A stretch of 64,000 nucleotides of DNA. Origin: Pseudomonas sp. G2-4. GTDB lineage: Bacteria; Pseudomonadota; Gammaproteobacteria; Pseudomonadales; Pseudomonadaceae. The notes under the pieces are model-generated. The model saw only the letters and a program-made list of their open reading frames with translations, searched no databases and was not told the origin of the DNA. Position numbers and translations under genes: made by a program. Below are positions 49,846 through 58,419 of the stretch, piece by piece (positions within the stretch are counted from its first letter, which is position 1; the number at the start of each line of letters is the position of its first letter). The stretch is from the NCBI RefSeq assembly GCF_030064125.1, contig NZ_CP125957.1, positions 2,914,001 to 2,978,000 on the forward strand, given 5' to 3'.

Positions 49846-50838
49846 ATGAACAACCACAACATGGCGCAGCCACCGGTCTCCGCAGACGTGTTGCCGACAC
49901 TGCCGATCAATCGGTTCCGCACCGCAGACATCGACGAGCACGCCCGGAACATGGGCGGTTGGCAGGTGAGCTACGACCAGTTGACCCCCGGACGTTTCGA
50001 AGGCGAACTGATCGAACTGCGCTGCGACTGGATGCAACTGGTGCGCGACCGCTCTAATCAGGCCCTGACCAAGCGGGGCATCGCCTGGGAGGGCGCGATT
50101 ACCTTCAGCGTGCCGCTGAGTGCCGACGGGCCGGTCTTTTGCTCGGGGCACCCCATTGTCGAACCGAGCCTGCTGGTCGCCTGTGGCCATAACCTGCCCG
50201 AGTTGCGCACGCCCCAACATCTGGACCTGCTTGGTGTCGCGATCGAGGAGCAGGCACTGGAGCATGTGCTGGAGCGCCAGGGTAGCCGCTTTCGAATTAC
50301 CGATCTTCCCAAGTGTTACCGCCTCGGCGACTCGACGCTGCCAGCCGAGCTCGCGGTGCTGTTCGATGATCTCGACGGCGGCGAGCAGGGGCGCGACTCG
50401 TTGCTGGGGTACGAATCGATCCGCCGGGGCCTGCGCGACACGGTGATGCTGCATGTGCTGGAACTGGTGGCGCCGGACGAGGCGCCACCACTCAACCCCA
50501 CGGCGCGCAAACGCATGGTCGACCGGGCCCGGGAGTACGCCCTGGCCCATGTCGACGAACCGCTGTCGATCCTTGACCTGTGCAACCACATCGGCGCCAG
50601 CCGACGGAAATTGCAGTACTGCTTCCAGGAGACGCTGGGCATCAACCCGGTGGCTTATTTGCGTGCGCTGCGCCTCAATGCCGTGCGTCGTGAACTATGC
50701 AATGGCGATCAGCCGTTGGGCGTACAAGAGGTGGCGGCACGCTGGGGGTTCTGGCATTTGAGCCGGTTTTCCAGTGATTACCGGACCCTGTTTGGCGAAA
50801 CCCCGTCACAAACCTTGCGTCGCACGCATCTGTGCTGA
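49846..50838 (+). CDS. AraC-family transcriptional regulator (EutR-like)
   Basis: This 330-aa protein has a C-terminal double HTH (LSILDLCNHIGASRRKLQYC near 230-249 and VQEVAARWGFWHLSRFSSDY near 290-309). The N-terminal part resembles EutR-type sensors (TPGRFEGELIELR). It precedes, on the same strand, a porin-like protein, an MFS transporter and an amidase, its likely targets. The 285-bp gap before it shows nothing else. Confidence 0.88.
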   Translation: MNNHNMAQPPVSADVLPTLPINRFRTADIDEHARNMGGWQVSYDQLTPGRFEGELIELRCDWMQLVRDRSNQALTKRGIAWEGAITFSVPLSADGPVFCSGHPIVEPSLLVACGHNLPELRTPQHLDLLGVAIEEQALEHVLERQGSRFRITDLPKCYRLGDSTLPAELAVLFDDLDGGEQGRDSLLGYESIRRGLRDTVMLHVLELVAPDEAPPLNPTARKRMVDRAREYALAHVDEPLSILDLCNHIGASRRKLQYCFQETLGINPVAYLRALRLNAVRRELCNGDQPLGVQEVAARWGFWHLSRFSSDYRTLFGETPSQTLRRTHLC

Positions 50839-50907
50839 AAACGGATAACGGCTGACGGACCGGCTCCCTAGGATGACCCCAACACCACATGGTCGTAGGG
50901 GCATTCG

Positions 50908-51840
50908 ATGAATCAGAATAAAAACACAAACGTCTGGCGCTGTACGTGGTTGACCCTGGGGCTGATTGGTACCTGTACCGCAGCCCATGGCACCGAAAAC
51001 GGCGCGCCGACCACCGCAGTCGGGGTCTACGATTTCGGTGCAGGCATGATGCCGCCGGCCACGCCTTTCGGGACCGTCGGCCTGCGTACCGCGTTCTATT
51101 CGGCCAACGTGCAGAAGGATCGCCACGGCAAGTCCGTGGACAACAATCTCTCCCTGGATGTGCTGTCCATCGGCGTCGCCTACATGCGCATGACCGATTA
51201 CACCGTGCTGGGCGCCAAGTATGGCTTCGGCGCCGTGGTGCCGTTCTTCCAGATGGACGCTTCGCTGCAGGTGCAGACGCCAGTCGGCCCGCTGAACCTT
51301 GAAGCCGATCCGTTTCGCATGGCTGACATGCAGGTGCTGCCGGTGATCCTGCAGTGGACGCTTTCGCCGAACCTGTTCGTCAATGCCCAGTTCCAGATCC
51401 AGGCCCCCACGGGCGATTACGACAAGGATCGCTTGATCTCACCGGGGCTCAATCACTGGACCTTCTCGCCGATCCTCAACGCCACGTACATCTCCGACAG
51501 CGGTTTCGAGGTGTCTTCAAGCTTCGAAGCCGACATCAATACCCGCAACCACGACACCGACTACAAGAACGGCGTCGAGTACCGTCACGAATTCGCCGTG
51601 GGCCAGCACGTCGGGCCATGGACCTTGGGTGTGGGCGGGTACTACTACCGTCAGTTCACCGATGACGACGCGCCGGGACTGGAAACCGGCAATCGCGCCC
51701 GGGTGTTGGCCGTCGGGCCGGCGGTGAGCTACTTCAAGCCTGGCATCCCACCGGTGTGGCTGCATGTCTACAAGGAACTCGATGCGCGCAACCGCGCCGA
51801 AGGCTACACCGCGGCGCTGCGTATCTCTCAAAGCTTCTAA
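50908..51840 (+). CDS. Outer-membrane SphA/MetA-pathway-like transporter
   Basis: This 310-aa protein has a signal peptide (TWLTLGLIGTCTAAHG, cleavage near 32) and alternating beta-strand character ending in an aromatic residue (ISQSF). It fits the family often named for the meta-pathway of phenol degradation (SphA-like), outer-membrane channels for aromatic or hydrophobic substrates. The MFS gene begins 10 nt after it. Confidence 0.8.
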   Translation: MNQNKNTNVWRCTWLTLGLIGTCTAAHGTENGAPTTAVGVYDFGAGMMPPATPFGTVGLRTAFYSANVQKDRHGKSVDNNLSLDVLSIGVAYMRMTDYTVLGAKYGFGAVVPFFQMDASLQVQTPVGPLNLEADPFRMADMQVLPVILQWTLSPNLFVNAQFQIQAPTGDYDKDRLISPGLNHWTFSPILNATYISDSGFEVSSSFEADINTRNHDTDYKNGVEYRHEFAVGQHVGPWTLGVGGYYYRQFTDDDAPGLETGNRARVLAVGPAVSYFKPGIPPVWLHVYKELDARNRAEGYTAALRISQSF

Positions 51841-51850
51841 GGGGCTCGCC

Positions 51851-53107
51851 ATGAACCAATCAAGTTCCGTTTCAACGGCCGGCGCCCCGTGGCGCCAGGC
51901 CGGTCGACGCGAAGGGCTGGTGCTGATGCTGGGCAGCAGCCTGACCATCATGGGCTCAGTGATGGTCGCGCCCATCCTGCCCCGGCTGGGCGCCGAATTC
52001 GGTCCGCTGGACCCGCGAGCCGATCTGTTGGTGCCGCTGGCGATCACCGGGCCGGCCCTGGCGATTGCTGTGTGCGCGCCGTTGGCCGGCTGGCTGGCTG
52101 ATCGGGTAGGGCGCAAGGTCTTGCTGGTGGTTGCCACGTTGCTTTACGCCGTGCTCGGCGCGCTGCCGGCCATGCTCGATAGTCTGACTTCGATTGTCGG
52201 GGCACGGCTGTTATTCGGTTGCACCGAGGCGGCGGTGATGACCTGCTGTGCAACCCTGATCGCGGACTATTGGCACGGCGAGGAACGCCTGCGCTACGTC
52301 AACCGCCAAGTGGTGACCATCGGCCTGGTGGGGGCGCTGTTTTTCGTGGTGGGCGGCGTGCTCGGCGAGCACTCGTGGCGGTCGCCGTTCCTGTTGTATT
52401 TGCTGCCGCTGTTGCTGGTGCCGGTGATGATGAAGGTGCTGTGGGAGCCACCTGTGGCGAAGTGCCGGGCGGTCGAGCAGCAGGTCCATGAATCGGGGCC
52501 GGCCAAGGTCGCCGTGCTGCAACTGGTGGTCGGCTATTTGATGATTCTGGGTGGCATGGTGCTGGCCTTCGTCATGGCCATCCAGGCGCCGACATTGTTG
52601 GTTGGCCTGGGCATTACCTCGAGCACGATGATTGGCCTGGCAGCTGGACTGAGCCTGCTGGCGACCCTGGGCGGCTCGTTGGCCTGGCCCATGTTGCGCC
52701 GCCGCTTTGGCATCGCCGGTTGCAACGCCTTGTTGCTGGGACTAATGGGGATCGGGCTGTGGCTGCTGATGCGCGCGCAAAGCTACAACGCGGTGCTGGT
52801 GGCCGCGCTCATCCAGGGCCTGGGTTCCGGGTTGCTGGTGCCTAACGTCATGGCGCCAGTGATGAATGCCTTGACCGCCAGCACCCGTGGTCGCGGCTTG
52901 GGCGGGTTCACCTCGTTTCTTTACTTCGGCCAGTTCGTCAGCCCGCTGGTGGTGGCTTTTGTGGCCGCTTTTGCCGGTGACCTTCGCCAGGCCATCCAAT
53001 GGCTGGCGTTCGCCAGTCTTGCTTCAGCGCTGCTCTGGGTGATCGTCGGCCTGCGAGCGCGGGGCCACGGCCAGGCAAACGCCCTCGGATCACGTCAATC
53101 GTCATGA
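51851..53107 (+). CDS. MFS transporter
   Basis: This 418-aa protein has 12 hydrophobic segments and the MFS loop DRVGRK between segments 2 and 3. It is probably the inner-membrane carrier for the amide substrate handled by the next gene, or an exporter. The start MNQSSS follows AAGGGGC; a longer frame overlaps the porin gene and is not needed. Confidence 0.85.
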   Translation: MNQSSSVSTAGAPWRQAGRREGLVLMLGSSLTIMGSVMVAPILPRLGAEFGPLDPRADLLVPLAITGPALAIAVCAPLAGWLADRVGRKVLLVVATLLYAVLGALPAMLDSLTSIVGARLLFGCTEAAVMTCCATLIADYWHGEERLRYVNRQVVTIGLVGALFFVVGGVLGEHSWRSPFLLYLLPLLLVPVMMKVLWEPPVAKCRAVEQQVHESGPAKVAVLQLVVGYLMILGGMVLAFVMAIQAPTLLVGLGITSSTMIGLAAGLSLLATLGGSLAWPMLRRRFGIAGCNALLLGLMGIGLWLLMRAQSYNAVLVAALIQGLGSGLLVPNVMAPVMNALTASTRGRGLGGFTSFLYFGQFVSPLVVAFVAAFAGDLRQAIQWLAFASLASALLWVIVGLRARGHGQANALGSRQSS

Positions 53108-53124
53108 AATAAGGAACCTGAAGC

Positions 53125-54582
53125 ATGGGTATGCAAGACATCCACCACTTGATGGACAACGAAGACGCCACCGGGCTGGCCGAGTGGGTCAGGCGTGGCG
53201 AAGTCCAGCCCGGCGAACTGCTTGAGGCGGCCATCGAGCGCCTTGAACAGGTCGAACCACAGATCAATGCCGTGGCCGAGCGGTTGTACGAATCGGCACG
53301 GGAGTCGGCGCGTACCGCCCAGGTCGGGCAAGGCCTGCTGGCCGGTGTGCCGACCTTGATCAAAGACCTGTTTTCACCGGTCAACGGCGCGGCGATGACC
53401 AACGGTTCCTGCTCCCTGGGCGATGCTCGTGCGGAGTTCGAATCAGAAATCGTGACGCGTCTACGGCGCGCAGGTTGCCAAGTCGTGGGCACCAGCACAT
53501 CGCCGGAATTCGGTACGTCGTATTCCACCGAATCCTCGCGTTTTGGCGCCACCCGCAACCCATGGAGCACCGACCACAGCGCCGGCGGCTCCAGCGGTGG
53601 CGCCGCGGCGCTGGTGGCGGCCCGAGTAGTGCCGTTCGCCCACGGCAATGATGGCGGCGGGTCTTTACGGGTGCCGGCGTCCTGCTGTGGCGTGTTCGGG
53701 CTCAAGCCCAGCCGAGGCCTGTTGCCGTCGGGGCCGATGGTGGGCGAGGGCTGGGCCGGAATGGGCACGCCCCATGCGATCACCCTGTCGGTGCGCGATA
53801 GCGCGGCGCTGCTGGACGCCACCGCCGGGATGGACCTGGGCGCGCCGTACGCGGCGCCGGTCCAGGCACAGCCTTATGTGACGGCAGTGCTGCGTGATCC
53901 AAAGCCGTTGCGCATTGCCCTGGTCGAACAGCTCGGCCCTTGGCCGACGTCGCCGCAGAGCCTGGAGGCTGTGCGCCAGGCCGCGCGGTTGTGCGAGTCC
54001 CTGGGGCACCGTGTCGAACCGGCAAGCCTGCCGGTGGTGTTGCCGGAATTCCTGGATCAGGTCTTTACCATCATCGGTGCAAGCAGCCGTCATTACGTTG
54101 ACCTGCTGGGGCAGATACGTGGTTTTGCAGTGCGGGCCGAAGAACTGGAAGTACGCACCCGGATCATCTTGCGGGACAAGGGTAACGTCAGCGGCGCCCA
54201 GTACGCGGCTGCCGTGGAATGGATTCATGCCCTGGGTCGGCAACTGGCGGTATTCATGCAGGATTACGACCTGGTCCTGACGCCGGTCCTGACCCGAGAA
54301 CCGGTGCCGATTGGCGAACTGGACATTCAGGATGTGTGCATGAGCCTTGATCAACTGCTTGAGCGATATCACAGCTATTCGCCGTTCACCGCACTGTTCA
54401 ATGCCAGCGGCCAGCCGGCAATGTCGGTACCGTTGTCCTGGAGCGCCAACGGCCTACCGATGGGCGCGCATTTCGCCGGTCGCTTTGGCGAGGAAAGCAC
54501 CTTGCTGGCCCTGGCCGCGCAACTGGAACGTGCCCAGCCGTGGCGCTGCCGAGTCCCGCCGGTCAACGCCTGTCGTCGTTGA
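53125..54582 (+). CDS. Amidase (amidase signature family)
   Basis: This 485-aa enzyme has an intact Ser-cisSer-Lys triad: Lys in GVPTLIKDLF near 76, cis-Ser in SAGGSSGGAAA near 155, and nucleophile Ser in DGGGSLRVPAS near 178. It hydrolyses an amide to acid and ammonia; the substrate is not evident. It is last in the porin-MFS-amidase set, 17 nt after the MFS gene with AAGGA upstream. Confidence 0.9.
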   Translation: MGMQDIHHLMDNEDATGLAEWVRRGEVQPGELLEAAIERLEQVEPQINAVAERLYESARESARTAQVGQGLLAGVPTLIKDLFSPVNGAAMTNGSCSLGDARAEFESEIVTRLRRAGCQVVGTSTSPEFGTSYSTESSRFGATRNPWSTDHSAGGSSGGAAALVAARVVPFAHGNDGGGSLRVPASCCGVFGLKPSRGLLPSGPMVGEGWAGMGTPHAITLSVRDSAALLDATAGMDLGAPYAAPVQAQPYVTAVLRDPKPLRIALVEQLGPWPTSPQSLEAVRQAARLCESLGHRVEPASLPVVLPEFLDQVFTIIGASSRHYVDLLGQIRGFAVRAEELEVRTRIILRDKGNVSGAQYAAAVEWIHALGRQLAVFMQDYDLVLTPVLTREPVPIGELDIQDVCMSLDQLLERYHSYSPFTALFNASGQPAMSVPLSWSANGLPMGAHFAGRFGEESTLLALAAQLERAQPWRCRVPPVNACRR

Positions 54583-54636
54583 TCACCGCTGTAACCCTGT
54601 GGTGGACATGACGTCCATGAACACCCCGAGACCCAT

Positions 54637-54724
54637 GTGGGAGCGAGCCTGCTCGCGAAGACGGCGGTACATTCAGCGTCGAGGCAAGCTGATCCACCGC
54701 CATCGCGAGCAGGCTCGCTCCCAC
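54637..54724. repeat. REP-type inverted pair (GTGGGAGCGAGC family)
   Basis: Both arms are near consensus, between the convergent amidase and PIG-L genes. Confidence 0.85.
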
Positions 54725-54756
54725 AGGGAATCTGCGCTGTCCAGGCGATTCAGGTT

Positions 54757-55521
54757 TCAGATGAAGACGATCTCATACGGCATGCCCATGCGATCAAGAA
54801 TGACCCGTGGTACCAGGGGGGAGATGCCGCTGGCGGGTTCGCCGTTGAGCTGGCTGGCATAGGCGTGCATCGCGTGACGCTTGCGGGCAGTGGTCCAGAC
54901 GTCCAGGCGCAGCTTGCGTGCCCGGTGCCAGGGTATTTTGTTCTGCTCGCGGACTGGCCAGTGCCAGGCCCACACCGGCAGTTCGTTAAAGACGGCCCCA
55001 ATGTTTTCAGCCACCAGGGCCCCGGCGCGGCCGACCGTTTCGTGGTCGGTGTCGCCATCCTTGCGCCAAGTGCTGAACACCACGTCTCCGGGGTGCAGAT
55101 ACCGACCAATGAAGGCGGCTATTTGTGCTTCATGTTCGACCAGGTTTTTTTCCGGGAAGCCGCCGCGCACCCATTGCAGGCCATGGGCCGGTATGCCCAG
55201 CCGATGCAGGGCGTCGACGCTTTCCTGGGGGTGAGGGCGGTGCGTGCGCAGACGCTCATCGCTCCACAACGGCGAACCGGGATGGCCGAGGCTGCCGTCG
55301 GTGATCGAAATCAATAACATGGGCTGGTCCAGACTGCTCAGCAACTGGAGCAATCCGCCGCAGGCCCCGACTTCATCGCCCGGATGTGGCGCGAGGATGA
55401 CGGCGCGAGCGCCGGCCGGGATGAGCGTTTGGGTACTGATGATAGGAATGTCGGCCAATTGCGGGGCGCTGTTCCATATTTGCGGGTGCTGCCGACTTTG
55501 CAAGCGAGAGGCGGGTTTCAT
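54757..55521 (-). CDS. PIG-L/LmbE-family deacetylase with altered active site
   Basis: This 254-aa zinc deacetylase-like protein has a motif APHPGDEVGACGGLL in place of the usual HPDDE. The first Asp, the general base in MshB, is Gly here; the zinc His and second Asp remain, and SITDGS and DHETVGRA are seen. Loss or change of activity is possible. AAGGA sets the start MKPASR at 55521. It is a single gene, convergent with the amidase. Confidence 0.83.
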   Translation of the reverse strand: MKPASRLQSRQHPQIWNSAPQLADIPIISTQTLIPAGARAVILAPHPGDEVGACGGLLQLLSSLDQPMLLISITDGSLGHPGSPLWSDERLRTHRPHPQESVDALHRLGIPAHGLQWVRGGFPEKNLVEHEAQIAAFIGRYLHPGDVVFSTWRKDGDTDHETVGRAGALVAENIGAVFNELPVWAWHWPVREQNKIPWHRARKLRLDVWTTARKRHAMHAYASQLNGEPASGISPLVPRVILDRMGMPYEIVFI

Positions 55522-55775
55522 GGGGGACGTCCTTGTTGAATTCAATCTTTCAGTCATGCACCGGGCCGACTGCCCGATGGCGCCCATAAGGGCCTGACTG
55601 CGATCCGCAGCGCTCCTGATCCTGGAGTACCGTACGCGAAGTATTGACTATGTCGACCGATTCGTCGCGTCACATGTCTATCTGAGCTGCATTTTTCTAC
55701 TCGAACTGAGTTGCACAGTATTGAAGAACCGCGTCCTTGCGGGTCTCCCTCTACGGCCGCCGTTTATCGCAGGTC

Positions 55776-57935
55776 TTATTCCTCTTCTTCCCGTTGCAGT
55801 TCGAACAGCAGCAGCGAACGTCCGGTAACAGAGTATTCGTAATTGAAATCGAAGCGCTCCTGGCCGCGTACCGCTGGCTGGTTAGTGTCGACCATGCAGG
55901 TCCAGAAACTGCCCTCCGGAACTTCCGGCAGGAGGAAGTTGACGATGTCATGGTGGGCATTGACCACCAGCAGCAACGTCGCATCACCACCCTTGCGACG
56001 GATACCGGTCTCCTGGGCGCGCCCGTCCATCAGCATGCCCAGGCAACGACCGTTGCTGTCATGCCATTGTTCGGTGGTCATCTCACTGCCGTCCGGCGCC
56101 AGCCAGGTCACGTCCTTGACGCCGATGTCCTCGTTGTAATTGCCCACGAGGAACCGCCCACGGCGCAGGATCGGGTAGGTCAGGCGCAATTTGATCAGGC
56201 GCTTGACGAACTTGAGCAACGCCGCGCCTTCCTCGCTCAGGTCCCAGTTGACCCAACCGATTTCGCTGTCCTGGCAATAGGCATTGTTGTTGCCGTGCTG
56301 GGTGCGGGCGAACTCGTCCCCGGCGACGATCATCGGTGTGCCTTGGGCCAGCAGCAAGGTGGCGAAGAAGTTACGCATCTGCCGATGGCGCAGCTCGTTG
56401 ATCTCCGGATCGTCCGTCGGGCCCTCGACACCATGGTTCCAGGACAGGTTGTTGTTGCTGCCGTCCTGGTTGTTTTCGTCGTTGGCTTCGTTGTGCTTGT
56501 CGTTGTACGAGACCAGGTCATGCAGGGTAAATCCGTCATGGGCGGTCACGAAATTCACCGAGGCGTAAGGGCGGCGACCACGCTGGTTGAACATCTCGCC
56601 CGAGGCGGTCATGCGGCTGGCGAAATCGGCGAGTTGGCCGTCGTCGCCTTTCCAGAACGCGCGCACCGTGTCGCGGAACTTATCGTTCCACTCCACCCAG
56701 CCCGGTGGAAAGCCTCCCACTTGATAGCCGCCGGGGCCGCAGTCCCAGGGCTCGGCAATCATCTTTACCTGGCGCAGCACCGGGTCCTGGCGGCAGGCGA
56801 CGAGGAAGCTGTGACGCTCGTCGAAGCCATCATGGTAGCGGCCCAGAATCGTCGCCAGGTCGAAGCGGAAACCGTCGACATGCATCTCCGTGGCCCAGTA
56901 GCGCAGGGAGTCGGTGACCATCTGCAAGACGCACGGGTGGCTCAGGTCCAGGGTGTTGCCGGTGCCGGAGTCGTTGATGTAGTAGCGTTTGTCGTCAGGC
57001 ATCAGCCGGTAGTACGAGGCATTGTCGATGCCGCGCATGGACAGGGTCGGGCCCTGTTCGTTGCCTTCGGCCGTATGGTTGTAGACCACATCGAGGATGA
57101 CCTCGAGCTTGGCTTCGTGCAGGTGGGCGACCATTTCCTTGAACTCGGCGATCTTGCCGCTGGCCAGGTACCGCGGGTCCGGGGCGAAGAAGGCGATGCT
57201 GTTGTAGCCCCAGTAGTTGGTCATGCCCTTGTGCAACAGATGCTGGTCATTGACGAAGGCATGGACGGGCAGCAACTCTACCGACGAAACACCCAGTTTG
57301 CGGATATGTTCCATCACGTCGTCGACCATCAACCCGGCGAAAGTCCCGCGTAGATTATCGGGCACCGAGGGGTGACGCATGCTGATGCCGCGCACATGGG
57401 TTTCATACAGGATGGTCTTGTCCCAGGGCACGCTGACACGCTGGTCATTGCCCCAGGTGTGGGCCGGGTCGATGACTTTGCACTTGGGCACGAACGGTGC
57501 GCTGTCGCGCTCATCGAAACTGAGGTCACCGTCGGGGTGGCCAATGGTGTAGCCGAACAGCGCTTCAGACCACTTCAGTTCACCGACCAATTGTTTGGCA
57601 TATGGATCGATCAGCAACTTGTTGGGGTTGAAACGATGGCCGTTCTCCGGATCGTAGGCGCCGTAGACCCGGTAGCCGTAGATCATTCCCGGATGGGCGT
57701 CGGGTAGATAACCGTGGTAAATCTCGTCGGTGTACTCCGGCAGCTCGATGCGTTCGAGCTCGACCTCGCCGGCATCATCGAAAATACACAGTTCCACCTT
57801 GGTGGCGTTGGCTGAGAACAGTGCGAAATTGACCCCGAGGCCATCCCAAGTTGCACCGAGCGGAAAAGGCAGCCCTTCACGAATCCGCGAAGCCTCGATA
57901 ACGGGCGGCGGCGTGGTTTGTTTTGGACGGGTCAT
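55776..57935 (-). CDS. glgX: Glycogen debranching enzyme GlgX
   Basis: This 719-aa GH13 isoamylase-type enzyme cuts alpha-1,6 branches of limit dextrins. An N-terminal CBM48 (PLGATWDGLGVNFALFS) precedes the barrel. Catalytic regions are DVVYNHTAEG, GFRFDLATILGR (nucleophile Asp), AEPWDCGPGGYQVG and FVTAHDGFTLHDL. AGGAGC precedes the ATG. It shares strand and theme with treY, malQ and treZ upstream of it. Confidence 0.95.
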   Translation of the reverse strand: MTRPKQTTPPPVIEASRIREGLPFPLGATWDGLGVNFALFSANATKVELCIFDDAGEVELERIELPEYTDEIYHGYLPDAHPGMIYGYRVYGAYDPENGHRFNPNKLLIDPYAKQLVGELKWSEALFGYTIGHPDGDLSFDERDSAPFVPKCKVIDPAHTWGNDQRVSVPWDKTILYETHVRGISMRHPSVPDNLRGTFAGLMVDDVMEHIRKLGVSSVELLPVHAFVNDQHLLHKGMTNYWGYNSIAFFAPDPRYLASGKIAEFKEMVAHLHEAKLEVILDVVYNHTAEGNEQGPTLSMRGIDNASYYRLMPDDKRYYINDSGTGNTLDLSHPCVLQMVTDSLRYWATEMHVDGFRFDLATILGRYHDGFDERHSFLVACRQDPVLRQVKMIAEPWDCGPGGYQVGGFPPGWVEWNDKFRDTVRAFWKGDDGQLADFASRMTASGEMFNQRGRRPYASVNFVTAHDGFTLHDLVSYNDKHNEANDENNQDGSNNNLSWNHGVEGPTDDPEINELRHRQMRNFFATLLLAQGTPMIVAGDEFARTQHGNNNAYCQDSEIGWVNWDLSEEGAALLKFVKRLIKLRLTYPILRRGRFLVGNYNEDIGVKDVTWLAPDGSEMTTEQWHDSNGRCLGMLMDGRAQETGIRRKGGDATLLLVVNAHHDIVNFLLPEVPEGSFWTCMVDTNQPAVRGQERFDFNYEYSVTGRSLLLFELQREEEE

Positions 57936-58004
57936 AGTTGCTCCTGCAAAAGACAGATACGCAATGCTGTTCAAGTTAAGACGGGTGGTTGTGCGATGAA
58001 CCCT

Positions 58005-58032
58005 GTGGCGAAGGGATAAATCCCCTCGCCAC
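58005..58032. repeat. Single short REP palindrome
   Basis: A compact GTGGCGAAGGG/CCCCTCGCCAC palindrome with a TAAAT-type centre lies between glgX and the DUF2934 gene. Confidence 0.75.
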
Positions 58033-58069
58033 AAAGAGCTGTTTGCTTGAGATCAGCGAGGGGGGAAAA

Positions 58070-58399
58070 TCAACTCGCTGGCGGCTTGCGTGCCGCCCGT
58101 GGCTTCTTGTTGGCAGGTTTTTCAGCGGGCGTGACCGCCGCTGCCGCAGGCTTGGCCTTGGCTGTGCTTTTGGGCGCGGCCTTGGCAGCGGTGCTTTTGG
58201 CAGCGGCAGGCTTGGCGCCGTCGGCCTTGGCAACCGCGGGCTTTCCCGCAGCCTTGGGCGGTTTGCTGGGTGCCAGGGCTTCGGCTTCGGCGAGTTTGCG
58301 AGCCATCTCCCAGTGACGTTTTTCGTGCCCTGTCGGCTTACCCTCGGATTCCCAGATTTGATAGGCGAATTCACGAATGCGTTTATCGTCGGTACTCAT
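58070..58399 (-). CDS. DUF2934 protein with histone-H1-like tail
   Basis: This 109-aa protein has an N-terminal DUF2934 (RIREFAYQIWESEGKPTGHE) followed by about 65 residues almost only of Ala, Lys and Pro (for example KPAAAKSTAAKAAPKSTAKA). Such basic tails, like that of AlgP, often bind nucleic acid. It is in the glycogen/trehalose cluster with AGGAG before the ATG. The role is unknown. Confidence 0.82.
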   Translation of the reverse strand: MSTDDKRIREFAYQIWESEGKPTGHEKRHWEMARKLAEAEALAPSKPPKAAGKPAVAKADGAKPAAAKSTAAKAAPKSTAKAKPAAAAVTPAEKPANKKPRAARKPPAS

Positions 58400-58419
58400 C
58401 GCGGTGCTCCTGACTGAAC

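Noticed and set aside
55737..57353. 538-codon open frame on the plus strand opposite glgX
   Set aside because: Third-position GC shadow of glgX; no domain recognisable.
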